In this document: positions 1 through 7,535 of the stretch, in pieces
Layout of the letters: every line of letters starts with the position of its first letter
How positions within the stretch are numbered: the stretch's first letter is position 1
NCBI GenBank assembly: GCA_022013235.1
Contig: JAKLQR010000251.1
Span: 1-8,658 of the forward strand
Source: Thermodesulfovibrionales bacterium
Lineage (GTDB): Bacteria > Nitrospirota > Thermodesulfovibrionia > Thermodesulfovibrionales > SM23-35
DNA length: 8,658 nucleotides
Reading direction: 5' to 3'
Notes under the pieces: model-generated
What the model was told of the DNA's origin: nothing
Databases searched by the model: none
Seen by the model: the letters and a program-made list of their open reading frames with translations, nothing else
Program-made: the position numbers and the translations under genes

Positions 1-164
1 ATTTGGATAACAAGAATAAAAAATTGCAGGAGGTGCGCTAAAAAACAGCATCAGTATTAGCTTTCATATCCACATATCAGCAAATGCCTTTATAGGCTTT
101 ACTCTACAGGTATGCTTATAGTAAATGCATTTTTTGGGTTAAATACTGTGCGTTCACCAATTTC
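1..164. other. Intergenic region downstream of the exonuclease gene
   Basis: This stretch lies beyond the stop of the last minus-strand gene. I see no ORF with a convincing start, no tRNA-like fold and no clear T-tract terminator. It is AT-rich and contains a short imperfect palindrome around 86-97 (GCC, six bases, GGC). The transcript of the minus-strand gene run may end here or just beyond the window. Confidence 0.5.
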
Positions 165-174
165 TTATGGTGAA
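153..174 (-). terminator. Hairpin around the exonuclease stop codon, possible weak terminator
   Basis: TTCACCA (153-159) and TGGTGAA (168-174) form a perfect 7-bp stem with an 8-base loop. The loop contains the TAA stop of the minus-strand exonuclease gene (165-167). On the minus strand the stem is followed by CGCACAGTATTT, which is not a good T-tract. A classical rho-independent terminator is therefore doubtful, and the hairpin could instead protect the 3' end of the mRNA. Confidence 0.25.
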
Positions 175-839
175 TACCGGATGTATTTTTCCCAGATCGA
201 GAGGAGTTCCGAAGTTGCCCTAAGATCCCCTGCACAGTATCGTGCTATGTCGATATGTTTCCCTGACTTGTAGAGGTCTCTTACCTCATATCCTGTAATG
301 CCCTCTTCCTTGGGGCTTTTGATGCCGAATGTCCTGCACCACATGTCGAGGCTGAACTTCCTCCGTGAAGCGCCTAAAAAAGAGAGCTGGTCCAGAAGGT
401 CTATATGTACCTCATGATATCTGTTCGGCATCAGATCTCTTGAAGGTTGGATCCTGTGGACTGCGGAACGGATCATAAGAAAGGGACAGTCGAAGCTCCT
501 GCCGTTGAATGTCACAAATTGTTTATGGTCTTTTATGATTCGCCAGAATTTTCCGATGATCTCCTTCTCGGTTCCTGTCTCGAATCGGATATTCTCTTCC
601 TCGAAGGGGAGAAGAGGGTCACCCGAGGTCTGAAAGAACACGGATCCTTTCCCCGTACCCGGGTCGAGCAACCCTATTGCGATTATCTCCGCAGTTTGAG
701 GGTGCAGGGAGAGGCGGTCCTTGATCTCCTCCTGCTCGCTCTCTGTTTCGGCGTACCGGAGAAGATATTCCTGGGTTGCTGCATCGAGGGAATCAAAATC
801 CCTGCCGAACGTTTCTATGTCAAATATGATCCTGGACAT
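165..839 (-). CDS. Predicted 3'-5' exonuclease, PolB-exonuclease-like (RNase H fold)
   Basis: A protein of 224 residues that resembles stand-alone DEDD exonucleases related to the proofreading domain of family B DNA polymerases. Visible motifs are FDIETFG at residues 6-12 (Exo I, D7 and E9), FNGRSFDCPFL at 111-121 (Exo II, D117) and YCAGD at 201-205 (Exo III, D205). HIDLLDQL near 145-152 is also typical of this family. No polymerase domain is present, so the gene encodes the nuclease alone, expected in the cytoplasm and acting on 3' ends of DNA or RNA. The start at 839 is chosen over an in-frame start at 899 for two reasons: the motif-bearing N-terminus begins MSRIIFDIE, as in relatives, and AGGTG lies just upstream. 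The gene begins 10 bases after the stop of the decarboxylase gene, so the two are probably co-transcribed. The true substrate is unknown. Confidence 0.85.
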   Translation of the reverse strand: MSRIIFDIETFGRDFDSLDAATQEYLLRYAETESEQEEIKDRLSLHPQTAEIIAIGLLDPGTGKGSVFFQTSGDPLLPFEEENIRFETGTEKEIIGKFWRIIKDHKQFVTFNGRSFDCPFLMIRSAVHRIQPSRDLMPNRYHEVHIDLLDQLSFLGASRRKFSLDMWCRTFGIKSPKEEGITGYEVRDLYKSGKHIDIARYCAGDLRATSELLSIWEKYIRYSP

Positions 840-849
840 CGTACACCTA

Positions 850-1581
850 TTATATCTTGCTTTCTGGGAGAAGCAGAAAAAATGCTGAGTCAGTATCAAC
901 GCTGATTACCGCATTCTTAATTGTGTACTCAAGCACATGACCTCCAGCCCGCCGGTCTTCGGTGAGGAAATGGAAGTGATACCCGGTGGAGTTGAGCCCC
1001 TTCATCACATCCGGAAAACGGAACCCCGCGATTGAGCCTTTGCTATCCCGGAATTCAAATATCGTCTGCTTTCTGATAACGTCTTTGAGAGGAGGATAGG
1101 GTTTCGTCTGCTTTGGGACACTCCTTGTTTTGATATACGAAAAATCTCCTTCTATCCTGAAAGTATAGATTACATTTTCTGCCGGCAGGAGGTTGTTCAG
1201 GTACTGTTCGAATTCACCTCTATCCATCGGTGAATCAAGAAGGAAAGTCTTCTCTGCCTCAAAGAAGGTCATTACCGCAAAAGGGGTTGTTGCTGAATCC
1301 ATAACGGTATGGACTGACCCGTCTGCCCTTACCTGAAAAAATTGGCCGTCTATAGCTACCATCTCACCGTCAAGGTCCTGAAAAGTACCCAGCCCGGTGT
1401 CACCGTGCTCCCGGAGTTCTCCAAAAGTGAACGTCCCCTCGTAGCCTCCTTCCATGAGGGCTTCGAGTGTCGATGTCTGGAATACGGTATCCCTGGTATT
1501 TGCGGAGTGGCAACATCCGGACAAAAGGAAGACCGCTGACAGGAAAAAGAAGGAGAGCAAAACATTCAGATTCTTGCGCAT
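850..1581 (-). CDS. budA: Alpha-acetolactate decarboxylase with a lipoprotein signal
   Basis: This enzyme converts alpha-acetolactate to acetoin and CO2, a step in butanediol/acetoin metabolism. The 243-residue product carries family motifs: STLEALMEGGYEG (37-49), GELREHGDTGLGTF (54-67), DGEM with E73, KTRSVPKQ with R153, and zinc-ligand histidines in GYHFHF (H202, H204) and GGH (H215). The spacings among E73, R153 and the three histidines match those I recall for the Brevibacillus enzyme. The first 23 residues form a type II signal: a basic start (MRKN), a hydrophobic core and lipobox LSGC with Cys23. The mature protein should therefore be membrane-anchored outside the cytoplasm. I chose ATG 1581 because it gives a compact signal peptide; a GTG at 1647 would add 22 residues ahead of it. 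The C-terminal tail after the zinc site is short, and I could not place the C-terminal catalytic glutamate with confidence (E240 is a candidate). Confidence 0.9.
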   Translation of the reverse strand: MRKNLNVLLSFFFLSAVFLLSGCCHSANTRDTVFQTSTLEALMEGGYEGTFTFGELREHGDTGLGTFQDLDGEMVAIDGQFFQVRADGSVHTVMDSATTPFAVMTFFEAEKTFLLDSPMDRGEFEQYLNNLLPAENVIYTFRIEGDFSYIKTRSVPKQTKPYPPLKDVIRKQTIFEFRDSKGSIAGFRFPDVMKGLNSTGYHFHFLTEDRRAGGHVLEYTIKNAVISVDTDSAFFLLLPESKI

Positions 1582-1627
1582 TGCCCTGCATGTATCCGCG
1601 CGGGCCTGTCCTGAAGAAGCTCTGGCC

Positions 1628-1674
1628 GGAATTGTCTTTTTTCTCACTATGCCGGAAACTCCCTGTACAATTCC
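1628..1674 (-). repeat. 8-bp inverted repeat in the ctpA-budA gap
   Basis: GGAATTGT (1628-1635) and ACAATTCC (1667-1674) are perfect inverted repeats about 31 bases apart, between the stop of the protease gene and the chosen start of the decarboxylase. The enclosed bases include a GGGAG-like sequence and the alternative GTG start at 1647. In the mRNA this could form a weak long-loop hairpin affecting start choice or mRNA processing. There is no terminator-like T-tract. Confidence 0.3.
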
Positions 1675-1681
1675 ATCGCTA

Positions 1682-2992
1682 TTACGAAGCCTTCGGGAGT
1701 TCCTTGAATATCTTCCAGGTCTTTAAGAGGTCAATTGCCCTCTGCATCTGAATGTCGTCCTTTTCATCGATTTCTACCGGGATCATTTCCTCCTGGACGT
1801 CGGATTTTTCTTCAGCATCGCCGTTCATTAAATGCCCTTCAAGATCTTTTTCCCGTATCACCGGGTGGCTCTTTTTCCCGTCCTTTACTTCCGGTTTGAC
1901 AACGATGTCCGGAGCGATGCCGGTTGTCTGAATTGATATGCCTTTAGGCGTGTAATACCGTGCAGTGGTGAGTCTGAGCGCAGAACCGTCTCCGAGCGGT
2001 ATTACCGACTGAACAGAACCTTTTCCGAAAGTCTGGGTTCCGATGAGCACAGCTCTGTCCCAGTCCTTGAGTGCGCCGGCGACGATTTCCGAAGCACTTG
2101 CACTCCCCTGATTCACGAGTACCACCATGGGCAGCGAGAAGTCTATGCTGTTCTTTCCGCTCCGGTATTCTGTCTTGGACCCCTTTTTGTCCTTGATGAA
2201 TACGACCAATTTCCCCGGGGGAAGGAACTTGCTCGAGACGTCAACAGCGCTGTTGAGAAGCCCTCCCGGATTATTCCTCAAATCAAGAATAAGAGAGGTA
2301 ATATTCTGTTTCATGAGACTTTCGAGAGCCTGGGAGAGGTCATCGGCGGTCTGTTCCTGGAACTGGTTGAGTTTTATGAGACCGATATTGTCGTCGATCA
2401 TTTTGGATTTCACACTCTTGATTTTAATGACCTCACGGACGATGGTGAAGTCTTTGGCTTCTTTCCAGCCCTCACGAAAAATAGATATCTTCACTGATGT
2501 CGAGGGGACTCCCCTCATCTTGCTCACGGCATCGTGAAGCGTCATCTCTTTTGTGAATTCGTTGTTGATCTTGATGATCTTGTCACCTGCTTCTATCCCT
2601 GCCTTGTATGCGGGAGTATCTTCTATCGGCGCAATCACGGTAAGCATTCCATCTTTTATCCCGATCTGAATGCCGAGTCCCCCGAATTCGCCCCTGGTAT
2701 CCACCTGCATCTCCTTGTATTGATCAGGGGACATGAAGGCGGAATGGGGATCGAGAGAGCTGAGCATGCCTTTGATGGCGCCATAGACCAGATCTTTCGG
2801 TTTGGAATCCTCGACATAATTTTTCCTGACGATTGAGAGCGCCTCGGTAAAGACTTTCAGTTCCTCATATCCGTCTGCCTGCGCAGAGACGCTGTTGATT
2901 GTCCATCTTCCGATAAAAATGCCTGCCGCAACGATTGTGCAGACAAGAACTGCGTTTACGATCATCTTTGTGTTCAAAATCTTCTTCGTCAT
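1682..2992 (-). CDS. ctpA: C-terminal processing protease, S41 family (CtpA/Prc type)
   Basis: A 436-residue envelope serine protease. An N-terminal membrane anchor spans roughly residues 10-29. A helical region containing DPHSAFM follows, then a PDZ domain around 95-180 (GEFGGLGIQI, AGDKIIKIN), then the S41 core. The Ser-Lys-Gln catalytic set is visible: Ser299 in GSASASEIVAGAL, Lys324 in TFGKGS and Gln328. The 25- and 4-residue spacings are those of CtpB-type enzymes. LDLRNNPGGLL at 236-246 is the conserved S41 strand. The acidic tail (391-412) is probably flexible. The start at ATG 2992 is preferred because GGAGG lies 11 bases upstream; the GTG at 3010 would place that site inside the gene. 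It sits 21 bases after the EnvC-like gene. CtpA homologues control peptidoglycan hydrolases or their regulators in other bacteria, which suits this cluster, but the substrate here is inferred. Confidence 0.95.
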   Translation of the reverse strand: MTKKILNTKMIVNAVLVCTIVAAGIFIGRWTINSVSAQADGYEELKVFTEALSIVRKNYVEDSKPKDLVYGAIKGMLSSLDPHSAFMSPDQYKEMQVDTRGEFGGLGIQIGIKDGMLTVIAPIEDTPAYKAGIEAGDKIIKINNEFTKEMTLHDAVSKMRGVPSTSVKISIFREGWKEAKDFTIVREVIKIKSVKSKMIDDNIGLIKLNQFQEQTADDLSQALESLMKQNITSLILDLRNNPGGLLNSAVDVSSKFLPPGKLVVFIKDKKGSKTEYRSGKNSIDFSLPMVVLVNQGSASASEIVAGALKDWDRAVLIGTQTFGKGSVQSVIPLGDGSALRLTTARYYTPKGISIQTTGIAPDIVVKPEVKDGKKSHPVIREKDLEGHLMNGDAEEKSDVQEEMIPVEIDEKDDIQMQRAIDLLKTWKIFKELPKAS

Positions 2993-3013
2993 TCTTTCTC
3001 TATCCTCCACAGT

Positions 3014-4186
3014 TTATCTTCTTCGTAACCATTGCAAAGGATCAAGGGGTTTCCCTTTATACCGGAGTTCGAAATACACACCCGGTGAATTCACAATACC
3101 GGAATTTCCGACCCTTCCAATTATCTGTTTATCTTTTATTATATCTCCAACGCTTGCAAAAATCTCTGACAAACTTCCATACAGGGTATGGTATCCGTCC
3201 CCATGGTTGAGAATTACAAGCTGTCCGTATCCTTTGAACCACTCTGCAAAGACTACCTTGCCGCCGTAGACTGCTTTTGCAGCAGAATCCGAACCGGACT
3301 GTATATAGGTGCCGCTTCTGAAAATCGGGGTATTGAACTGCGGGTCCCGTTGTGATCCGTATTGTACGACCACCTTTCCGTCTACCGGCCAGGGGAGCTT
3401 CCCCTTGAGTTTTGATAAGCCTTTCCCCTCGAACTTTTCATCCTGCGCTGCTTTTTCAGACTCCCTGATGATATCGAGGATTTTTTCGGATGCGTCCTGC
3501 AGTTCGCGCAGCATTCTTTTGTACGATGCTTCCTCCCTTTTCACCGAAGCGAGCAGGGTTTCTCTGCTCTTTTTCTTCTTTCCGAGGGATTCCTCCTCGT
3601 CTTTCACCTTTTGCCTGTTTCTTATCAAATCGGTCTTGAGGGAGACGAGCTGCCTCTCTTTCCTGTTCAGCCCCTCGATATTTTCTTTGTAGTTATTCAG
3701 GAGTCTGTTTTCATGGACTGCAATATACTGCAGATATTTTGTAGTTTTCGAAAGCTGCACAATGTCATCGGCATTCAGCAGCAGCATTACGGTGTCTGCA
3801 TCCCGTCCATACCGTTGTATTGCGCGAAGTTTTCTTTTTAACCATTCGCGCTGTTTTTCAAGGTTGCTTCTGTTTACGGTAATCTCGGCTTCGACCTGGG
3901 TAATTTTTGACTCTGTATATGCCAGGCTGTTCTTGTATTTTCTGAGTGCGGACTCGGTCATCTTCAGTTGTTTGTTCATATTTTCGATATCGGAGAGAAC
4001 CGAATATTCCCGTTTCTTGACATGTTCCAGCTTCTTTTTGTGCGTATCGATCTCTTTCTGTATTTTATTGTATTCTTCATGTGGCGAGACGGCCATGCAG
4101 GGACGGGGAACTGCGAATAGACATACGAGAGAGAACAGCAGAACGAGAACTCCGATGAGTATGCCGGGTTTTTTCTTACCCCTCAT
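3014..4186 (-). CDS. envC: EnvC-like murein hydrolase activator with degenerate LytM domain
   Basis: A 390-residue secreted protein. The signal peptide covers about 1-32 (MRGKKKP, hydrophobic core, likely cleavage after CMA). Long charged coiled-coil helices occupy roughly 36-125 and 155-250, and a LytM/M23-like domain covers about 264-388. At every position where an active M23 peptidase has a zinc ligand or catalytic histidine, this protein differs: R290 and Y294 replace the H/D of the HxGxD motif, S338 replaces the His of YxHL, and G369 and Y371 replace the HxH pair before FEL. This is the pattern of E. coli EnvC, which binds periplasmic FtsX and switches on amidases rather than cutting the wall itself. 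The start ATG overlaps the ftsX stop (TAATG), consistent with translational coupling. No amidase gene is in the window. The name is by architecture and context; some phyla call such proteins simply M23 family. Confidence 0.9.
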   Translation of the reverse strand: MRGKKKPGILIGVLVLLFSLVCLFAVPRPCMAVSPHEEYNKIQKEIDTHKKKLEHVKKREYSVLSDIENMNKQLKMTESALRKYKNSLAYTESKITQVEAEITVNRSNLEKQREWLKRKLRAIQRYGRDADTVMLLLNADDIVQLSKTTKYLQYIAVHENRLLNNYKENIEGLNRKERQLVSLKTDLIRNRQKVKDEEESLGKKKKSRETLLASVKREEASYKRMLRELQDASEKILDIIRESEKAAQDEKFEGKGLSKLKGKLPWPVDGKVVVQYGSQRDPQFNTPIFRSGTYIQSGSDSAAKAVYGGKVVFAEWFKGYGQLVILNHGDGYHTLYGSLSEIFASVGDIIKDKQIIGRVGNSGIVNSPGVYFELRYKGKPLDPLQWLRRR

Positions 4187-5061
4187 TAGTACCGAATTCT
4201 CCCGATTGCGATTATAGCCCCGGCTATCCCGAGGAGGAGACCGGCTGCAGGAAGAGCGAGAAACAATTCCACTGGGAAATACATGGAGTTCAGAAGCGGA
4301 AAGGTCTGGCTCAGCTTGAAAATGAAAGTATAGTAAAGCGATACGAGGGTGATGCAGCTGATCAGTCCGCCCCCTGTGCCGATCACCGCGCCTTCTATCA
4401 GGAATGGAGTCCTGATGAATCCTTTTGTCGCTCCGAGGAGCTTATAGGTCTTTATTTCCTCGTCCTTTCTGTAAAAAAGTATCTTCACCGTGCTGTAGCA
4501 GATGAAGATCATCCCGGTTGAGAGAACAATGAGGAATACCAAACCGATGGTGTTCATACCTTTCCTTACGGAATGGAGCGAAGCAAGGAATTTTTCGCCG
4601 TATTCGATTTCGCTTATCCCTGCCTGTTCCTTCAGTTTCGCGGTAAGCTTTTTTACAGACTCGGGTCCGAGAAGCTGGGCTTTGAGTTTAATCTCTATTG
4701 AATTCGGCAGGGGATTCTCTCCCAGGCCGTCGAGAATATATTCGGTATTTCTGAGAGTAGCCTTAAGTTCCCTGAAGGCTTCATCTTTCGGAATGAAAAA
4801 CACCCTATCCACTGAAGGGTCTTGTCTGATCCCTTCGATAAGGGTATCAATTTCCTCACGCGCCAAAGAGTCCTTTAGATAGAGCATGATGGAAAATTTT
4901 TCAGGGAGCTTCTTCGTCATGAGATCGATATTGTATACGGTGAGGAGCGTTATGGCGGTAAAGAGGAGGCCGATAGCCATGGTGAGCATGGAGAGAAAAT
5001 TAATCCATTTTTCGTGCAGGAGGCTCGATATCGCCACTCTGAAAGAATAAGGAAGAGACAT
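4186..5061 (-). CDS. ftsX: Cell division protein FtsX, ABC transporter-like permease
   Basis: A 291-residue membrane protein with the FtsX layout: a short cytoplasmic N-terminus, a first membrane helix (about 22-44), a large periplasmic loop (about 45-170), and three further helices near 171-193, 221-246 and 263-287. The segment RKDEEIKTYKLLGATKGFIRTPFL is the conserved FtsX/MacB-type coupling region that contacts the ATPase. The periplasmic loop would engage the EnvC-like protein encoded next. The ftsE stop overlaps the ATG at 5061 (TGATG). A GTG three bases earlier is an alternative start, and AGGGG upstream suits either. Together with FtsE it forms a complex that transmits ATP hydrolysis to wall hydrolases at the division site. 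Confidence 0.95.
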   Translation of the reverse strand: MSLPYSFRVAISSLLHEKWINFLSMLTMAIGLLFTAITLLTVYNIDLMTKKLPEKFSIMLYLKDSLAREEIDTLIEGIRQDPSVDRVFFIPKDEAFRELKATLRNTEYILDGLGENPLPNSIEIKLKAQLLGPESVKKLTAKLKEQAGISEIEYGEKFLASLHSVRKGMNTIGLVFLIVLSTGMIFICYSTVKILFYRKDEEIKTYKLLGATKGFIRTPFLIEGAVIGTGGGLISCITLVSLYYTFIFKLSQTFPLLNSMYFPVELFLALPAAGLLLGIAGAIIAIGRIRY

Positions 5062-5723
5062 CACCCGATCCCCTCTCCGACGAAATTCCCGAAGTCGAGC
5101 TTCAGGGTCCTTTTCCCGGTATCCCTGAACAATTCTCTGTTGTGGGTGGCGATCAGGATTGTGGCGCCCCGCGCGTTGATCTCTTTGAATGTTCTAATGA
5201 TCCCCGCTGAAGTATCCGGGTCCACATTCCCTGTGGGTTCGTCGGCAAGTATAAGAATTGGTTCCGCAACGATTGCCCGCGCAATAGCAATACGCTGCTG
5301 TTCCCCGCCTGACAGGGCATGAGGATAGTTGTCAGACTTATGTCTCAGATTTACTATTTTCAGCGAGTCGAATACCCGCGCCTTTACTTCTCTTTCGTCG
5401 ACTCCCCTGATCCGCAGCGCGATCGCTACGTTTTCAAATACGCTCATGTTGTATAACAGTCTGAATTCCTGGTATACAACGCCGATCTTTCTTCTTAGCA
5501 CAGGGACGTCGGAATCTCTCATAGTGTTGATTTCCCAGCCGGACACAAACACGGAACCCTCATCAGCTCTTTCTGAAAGATAAATAAGTTTGAGGAGAGT
5601 CGATTTACCGGAGCCGCTTGGCCCGGTAATAAAGACCATTTCACCCCTTTCGACGGAAAAAGAGACCTTCCTGAGGGCGGTATGATTGTCGTAGTGCTTT
5701 GAAACGTCCTCGAACCGGATCAT
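5061..5723 (-). CDS. ftsE: Cell division ATP-binding protein FtsE
   Basis: A 220-residue ABC ATPase, close to the usual FtsE length. Seen in order: Walker A GPSGSGKST (34-42), Q-loop Q85 in GVVYQEFRLL, ABC signature LSGGEQQR (137-144), Walker B ILILADEPTG (156-164) and switch His194 in ATHNREL. VYQEFRLL and the start MIRFEDVSKHY are typical of FtsE and help separate it from LolD/MacB-type ATPases, as does the immediately following ftsX. The protein is cytoplasmic and docks on FtsX. The gene starts 43 bases after the transketolase C-subunit stop. The ribosome-binding site is weak (TGAGG only one base from ATG, or CGGGA farther away), so translation may be low or coupled. Confidence 0.96.
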   Translation of the reverse strand: MIRFEDVSKHYDNHTALRKVSFSVERGEMVFITGPSGSGKSTLLKLIYLSERADEGSVFVSGWEINTMRDSDVPVLRRKIGVVYQEFRLLYNMSVFENVAIALRIRGVDEREVKARVFDSLKIVNLRHKSDNYPHALSGGEQQRIAIARAIVAEPILILADEPTGNVDPDTSAGIIRTFKEINARGATILIATHNRELFRDTGKRTLKLDFGNFVGEGIG

Positions 5724-5766
5724 GCCTCAGTATTGTCCCGTAACAGCCTAATTATGAGCGCTGGTA

Positions 5767-6711
5767 TCATTTCAGTGCCTTCCTGATCGTCTTCACAATT
5801 TTATCCGGAGTCAGGCCGTAGAATTTCAGGAGTTCTTCTGAACTGCCGGAGCAGCCGAACTCGTCTCTGATGCCTATTTTGACAACCGGAACAGGATAGT
5901 GTTCAGAAAGAAATTCGCTTACCGCACTTCCCAGTCCTCCGATGATCGAGTGCTCTTCCGCAGTGACGAGAACGCGGCACGACTTTGCAGCCTTGAGCAG
6001 GGTTTTCGTATCGAGCGGTTTTATCGTTGACATGTTGATGACGCCTGCGTCGATACCGTTCTTTTTCAGAATTTCCGCAGCCTCAAGCGCCATGGAGACC
6101 ATAATCCCTGCTGCGATGATATTTGCGTCTTTCCCCATACTAAATACATGTGCTTTCCCTATCTTAAACCGGTATCTTTCGGGCATAACCGAGGGTACCT
6201 TGGACCTGCCGAGCCTCACATACACTGGACCGAAATATTCATCTGCAATCGCATTGATAACCTGCGTTGTCTCATACCCGTCAGAGGGCACGATCACCGT
6301 CATGTTCGGAAGCACCCTCATGAGTGCGATATCTTCCACTGCCTGATGAGACGCTCCGTCTTCGCCGACGGTAATGCCGCTGTGTGTTGCAACGAGTTTG
6401 ACATTCAGATTCGAGTAGCATACAGTCTGCCGTATCTGTTCCCAGGCACGCCCTGTTTCAAAGACCGCAAAAGTGGATGCAAAAGGGAGTTTCCCTGTTA
6501 ACGAAAGTCCGCTTGCCATTCCGATCATATCCTGCTCCGCGACCCCTATATTAAAAAATCTATCCGGAAAAACTTTTCCGAATTTCCCTGTCTTTGTCGA
6601 GCCTGAAAGGTCCGCATCGAGGACCACAATATCCAGTCGCCGTTTCCCTAATTCGAGCAGTGCTTCACCATATGCATCCCGGGTTGCTACAGCTTTATTT
6701 GCCATTTTCAT
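5767..6711 (-). CDS. Transketolase, C-terminal subunit
   Basis: A 314-residue protein matching the pyrimidine-binding and C-terminal domains of transketolase, encoded apart from the N-terminal half. NIGVAEQDMIGMASGL at 54-69 carries Glu59, the glutamate that activates the thiamine diphosphate cofactor. GEDGASHQAVEDIALMR (from 116) and PNMTVIVPSDGYET are conserved transketolase segments. It should combine with the upstream gene's product to transfer two-carbon units between sugar phosphates in the non-oxidative pentose phosphate pathway. The gene overlaps the end of the N-subunit gene by 17 bases. The start is uncertain: AAGGAG at 6716-6721 lies 4 bases from ATG 6711 and 10 from ATG 6705, and a TTG at 6714 is too close. 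A DXS-like role is unlikely because the partner is a clear transketolase N-half. Confidence 0.93.
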   Translation of the reverse strand: MKMANKAVATRDAYGEALLELGKRRLDIVVLDADLSGSTKTGKFGKVFPDRFFNIGVAEQDMIGMASGLSLTGKLPFASTFAVFETGRAWEQIRQTVCYSNLNVKLVATHSGITVGEDGASHQAVEDIALMRVLPNMTVIVPSDGYETTQVINAIADEYFGPVYVRLGRSKVPSVMPERYRFKIGKAHVFSMGKDANIIAAGIMVSMALEAAEILKKNGIDAGVINMSTIKPLDTKTLLKAAKSCRVLVTAEEHSIIGGLGSAVSEFLSEHYPVPVVKIGIRDEFGCSGSSEELLKFYGLTPDKIVKTIRKALK

Positions 6712-7534
6712 CAAGCTCCTTTAGCGCTTTTTTGAGCTCCTCCGGGGTAGGCGCCATGCCGTGGTACTGGACCTTGCCCTCGAAGAAAGATATCCCTTTC
6801 CCCTTTACGGTACGTGCAACAATCATAGTCGGTTTGCCCTTTACAGTCTCTGCCTGATTGAGTGCATTCACGATGGCTGCCATATCATGTCCGTTGATGT
6901 CAAAGACGTTCCACCCGAATGCCTCCCATTTCTTCACGATCGGCTCGATATACATCACTTCGCAGCAGTGACCGTCAATCTGAAGACCGTTATTGTCAAC
7001 AAAGGCACACACGTTATCGAGCTTGTAGTGCGCTGCAGTCATCGCCGCTTCCCATACCTGTCCTTCCTGAATCTCGCCGTCGCCGAGGAGACAGTATACC
7101 CGTGAACCCAGTCCGTCCAGTTTCAAGCCTGCAGCAATGCCGTTTGCGATAGAAAGGCCCTGCCCCAGAGAACCTGTCGAAATCTCGATTCCGGGGAGAG
7201 TTTTGGAACAGGGATGTCCCTGGAGGGGACTCCCCAATTTTCTCAATGTCTTCATGAGCGATTTACTGAAGTATCCTGACAGAGCGAGCGCTGCATAGAG
7301 CAGGGGAGCGGCATGTCCCTTGGAAAGAATGAACCTGTCCCTTTCCCTCCATTTCGGATCTTTCGGGTTGTGTCTCATCTTATGGAAGTAGAGTGCGGTA
7401 ACGATATCCGCTGCTGAAAGGGACCCGCCTGTATGACCGGATTGTGCCGCTGTCAGCATTTTGAGGATTTCCTTCCTCAGTTCCTTTGCTTTTTCCTTCA
7501 GTTCGATAACTGTTGTCTGTGACACCTTAGCCAT
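6695..7534 (-). CDS. Transketolase, N-terminal (thiamine diphosphate-binding) subunit
   Basis: A 279-residue protein equal to the first domain of a full transketolase. Conserved elements are SGHTGGSLSAADI with His34, DRFILSKGHA with His74, GHP at 106-108, STGSLGQGLSIANG (119-132), and the cofactor/metal motif GDGEIQEGQVWEA (151-163) ending near FVDNN with Asn182. The C-terminus stops after about 279 residues, so this is the normal split form and not a truncation; the C-terminal partner follows directly with a 17-base overlap. The start at 7534 has AAGGA about 9 bases upstream. Such two-gene transketolases are common in anaerobes and archaea. It lies one base after the stop of the preceding small conserved gene. 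Confidence 0.95.
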   Translation of the reverse strand: MAKVSQTTVIELKEKAKELRKEILKMLTAAQSGHTGGSLSAADIVTALYFHKMRHNPKDPKWRERDRFILSKGHAAPLLYAALALSGYFSKSLMKTLRKLGSPLQGHPCSKTLPGIEISTGSLGQGLSIANGIAAGLKLDGLGSRVYCLLGDGEIQEGQVWEAAMTAAHYKLDNVCAFVDNNGLQIDGHCCEVMYIEPIVKKWEAFGWNVFDINGHDMAAIVNALNQAETVKGKPTMIVARTVKGKGISFFEGKVQYHGMAPTPEELKKALKELDENGK

Positions 7535-7535
7535 T

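Noticed and set aside
447..905. Plus-strand ORF of 152 codons opposite the exonuclease gene
   Set aside because: It is fully antisense to a gene with intact DEDD motifs, and its translation shows no recognisable domain.
3309..4217. Several plus-strand ORFs opposite the EnvC-like gene
   Set aside because: Their Ser/Phe/Leu-rich translations are what antisense of Lys/Glu-rich coiled-coil coding gives.
5724..5766. Possible internal promoter or terminator between the transketolase and ftsE genes
   Set aside because: The 43 bases show no convincing -35/-10 pair or stem with a T-tract.
6695..6714. Overlap of the two transketolase genes as a frameshifted single gene
   Set aside because: Each half has the normal length for split transketolases, and the second has its own AAGGAG and start codons.
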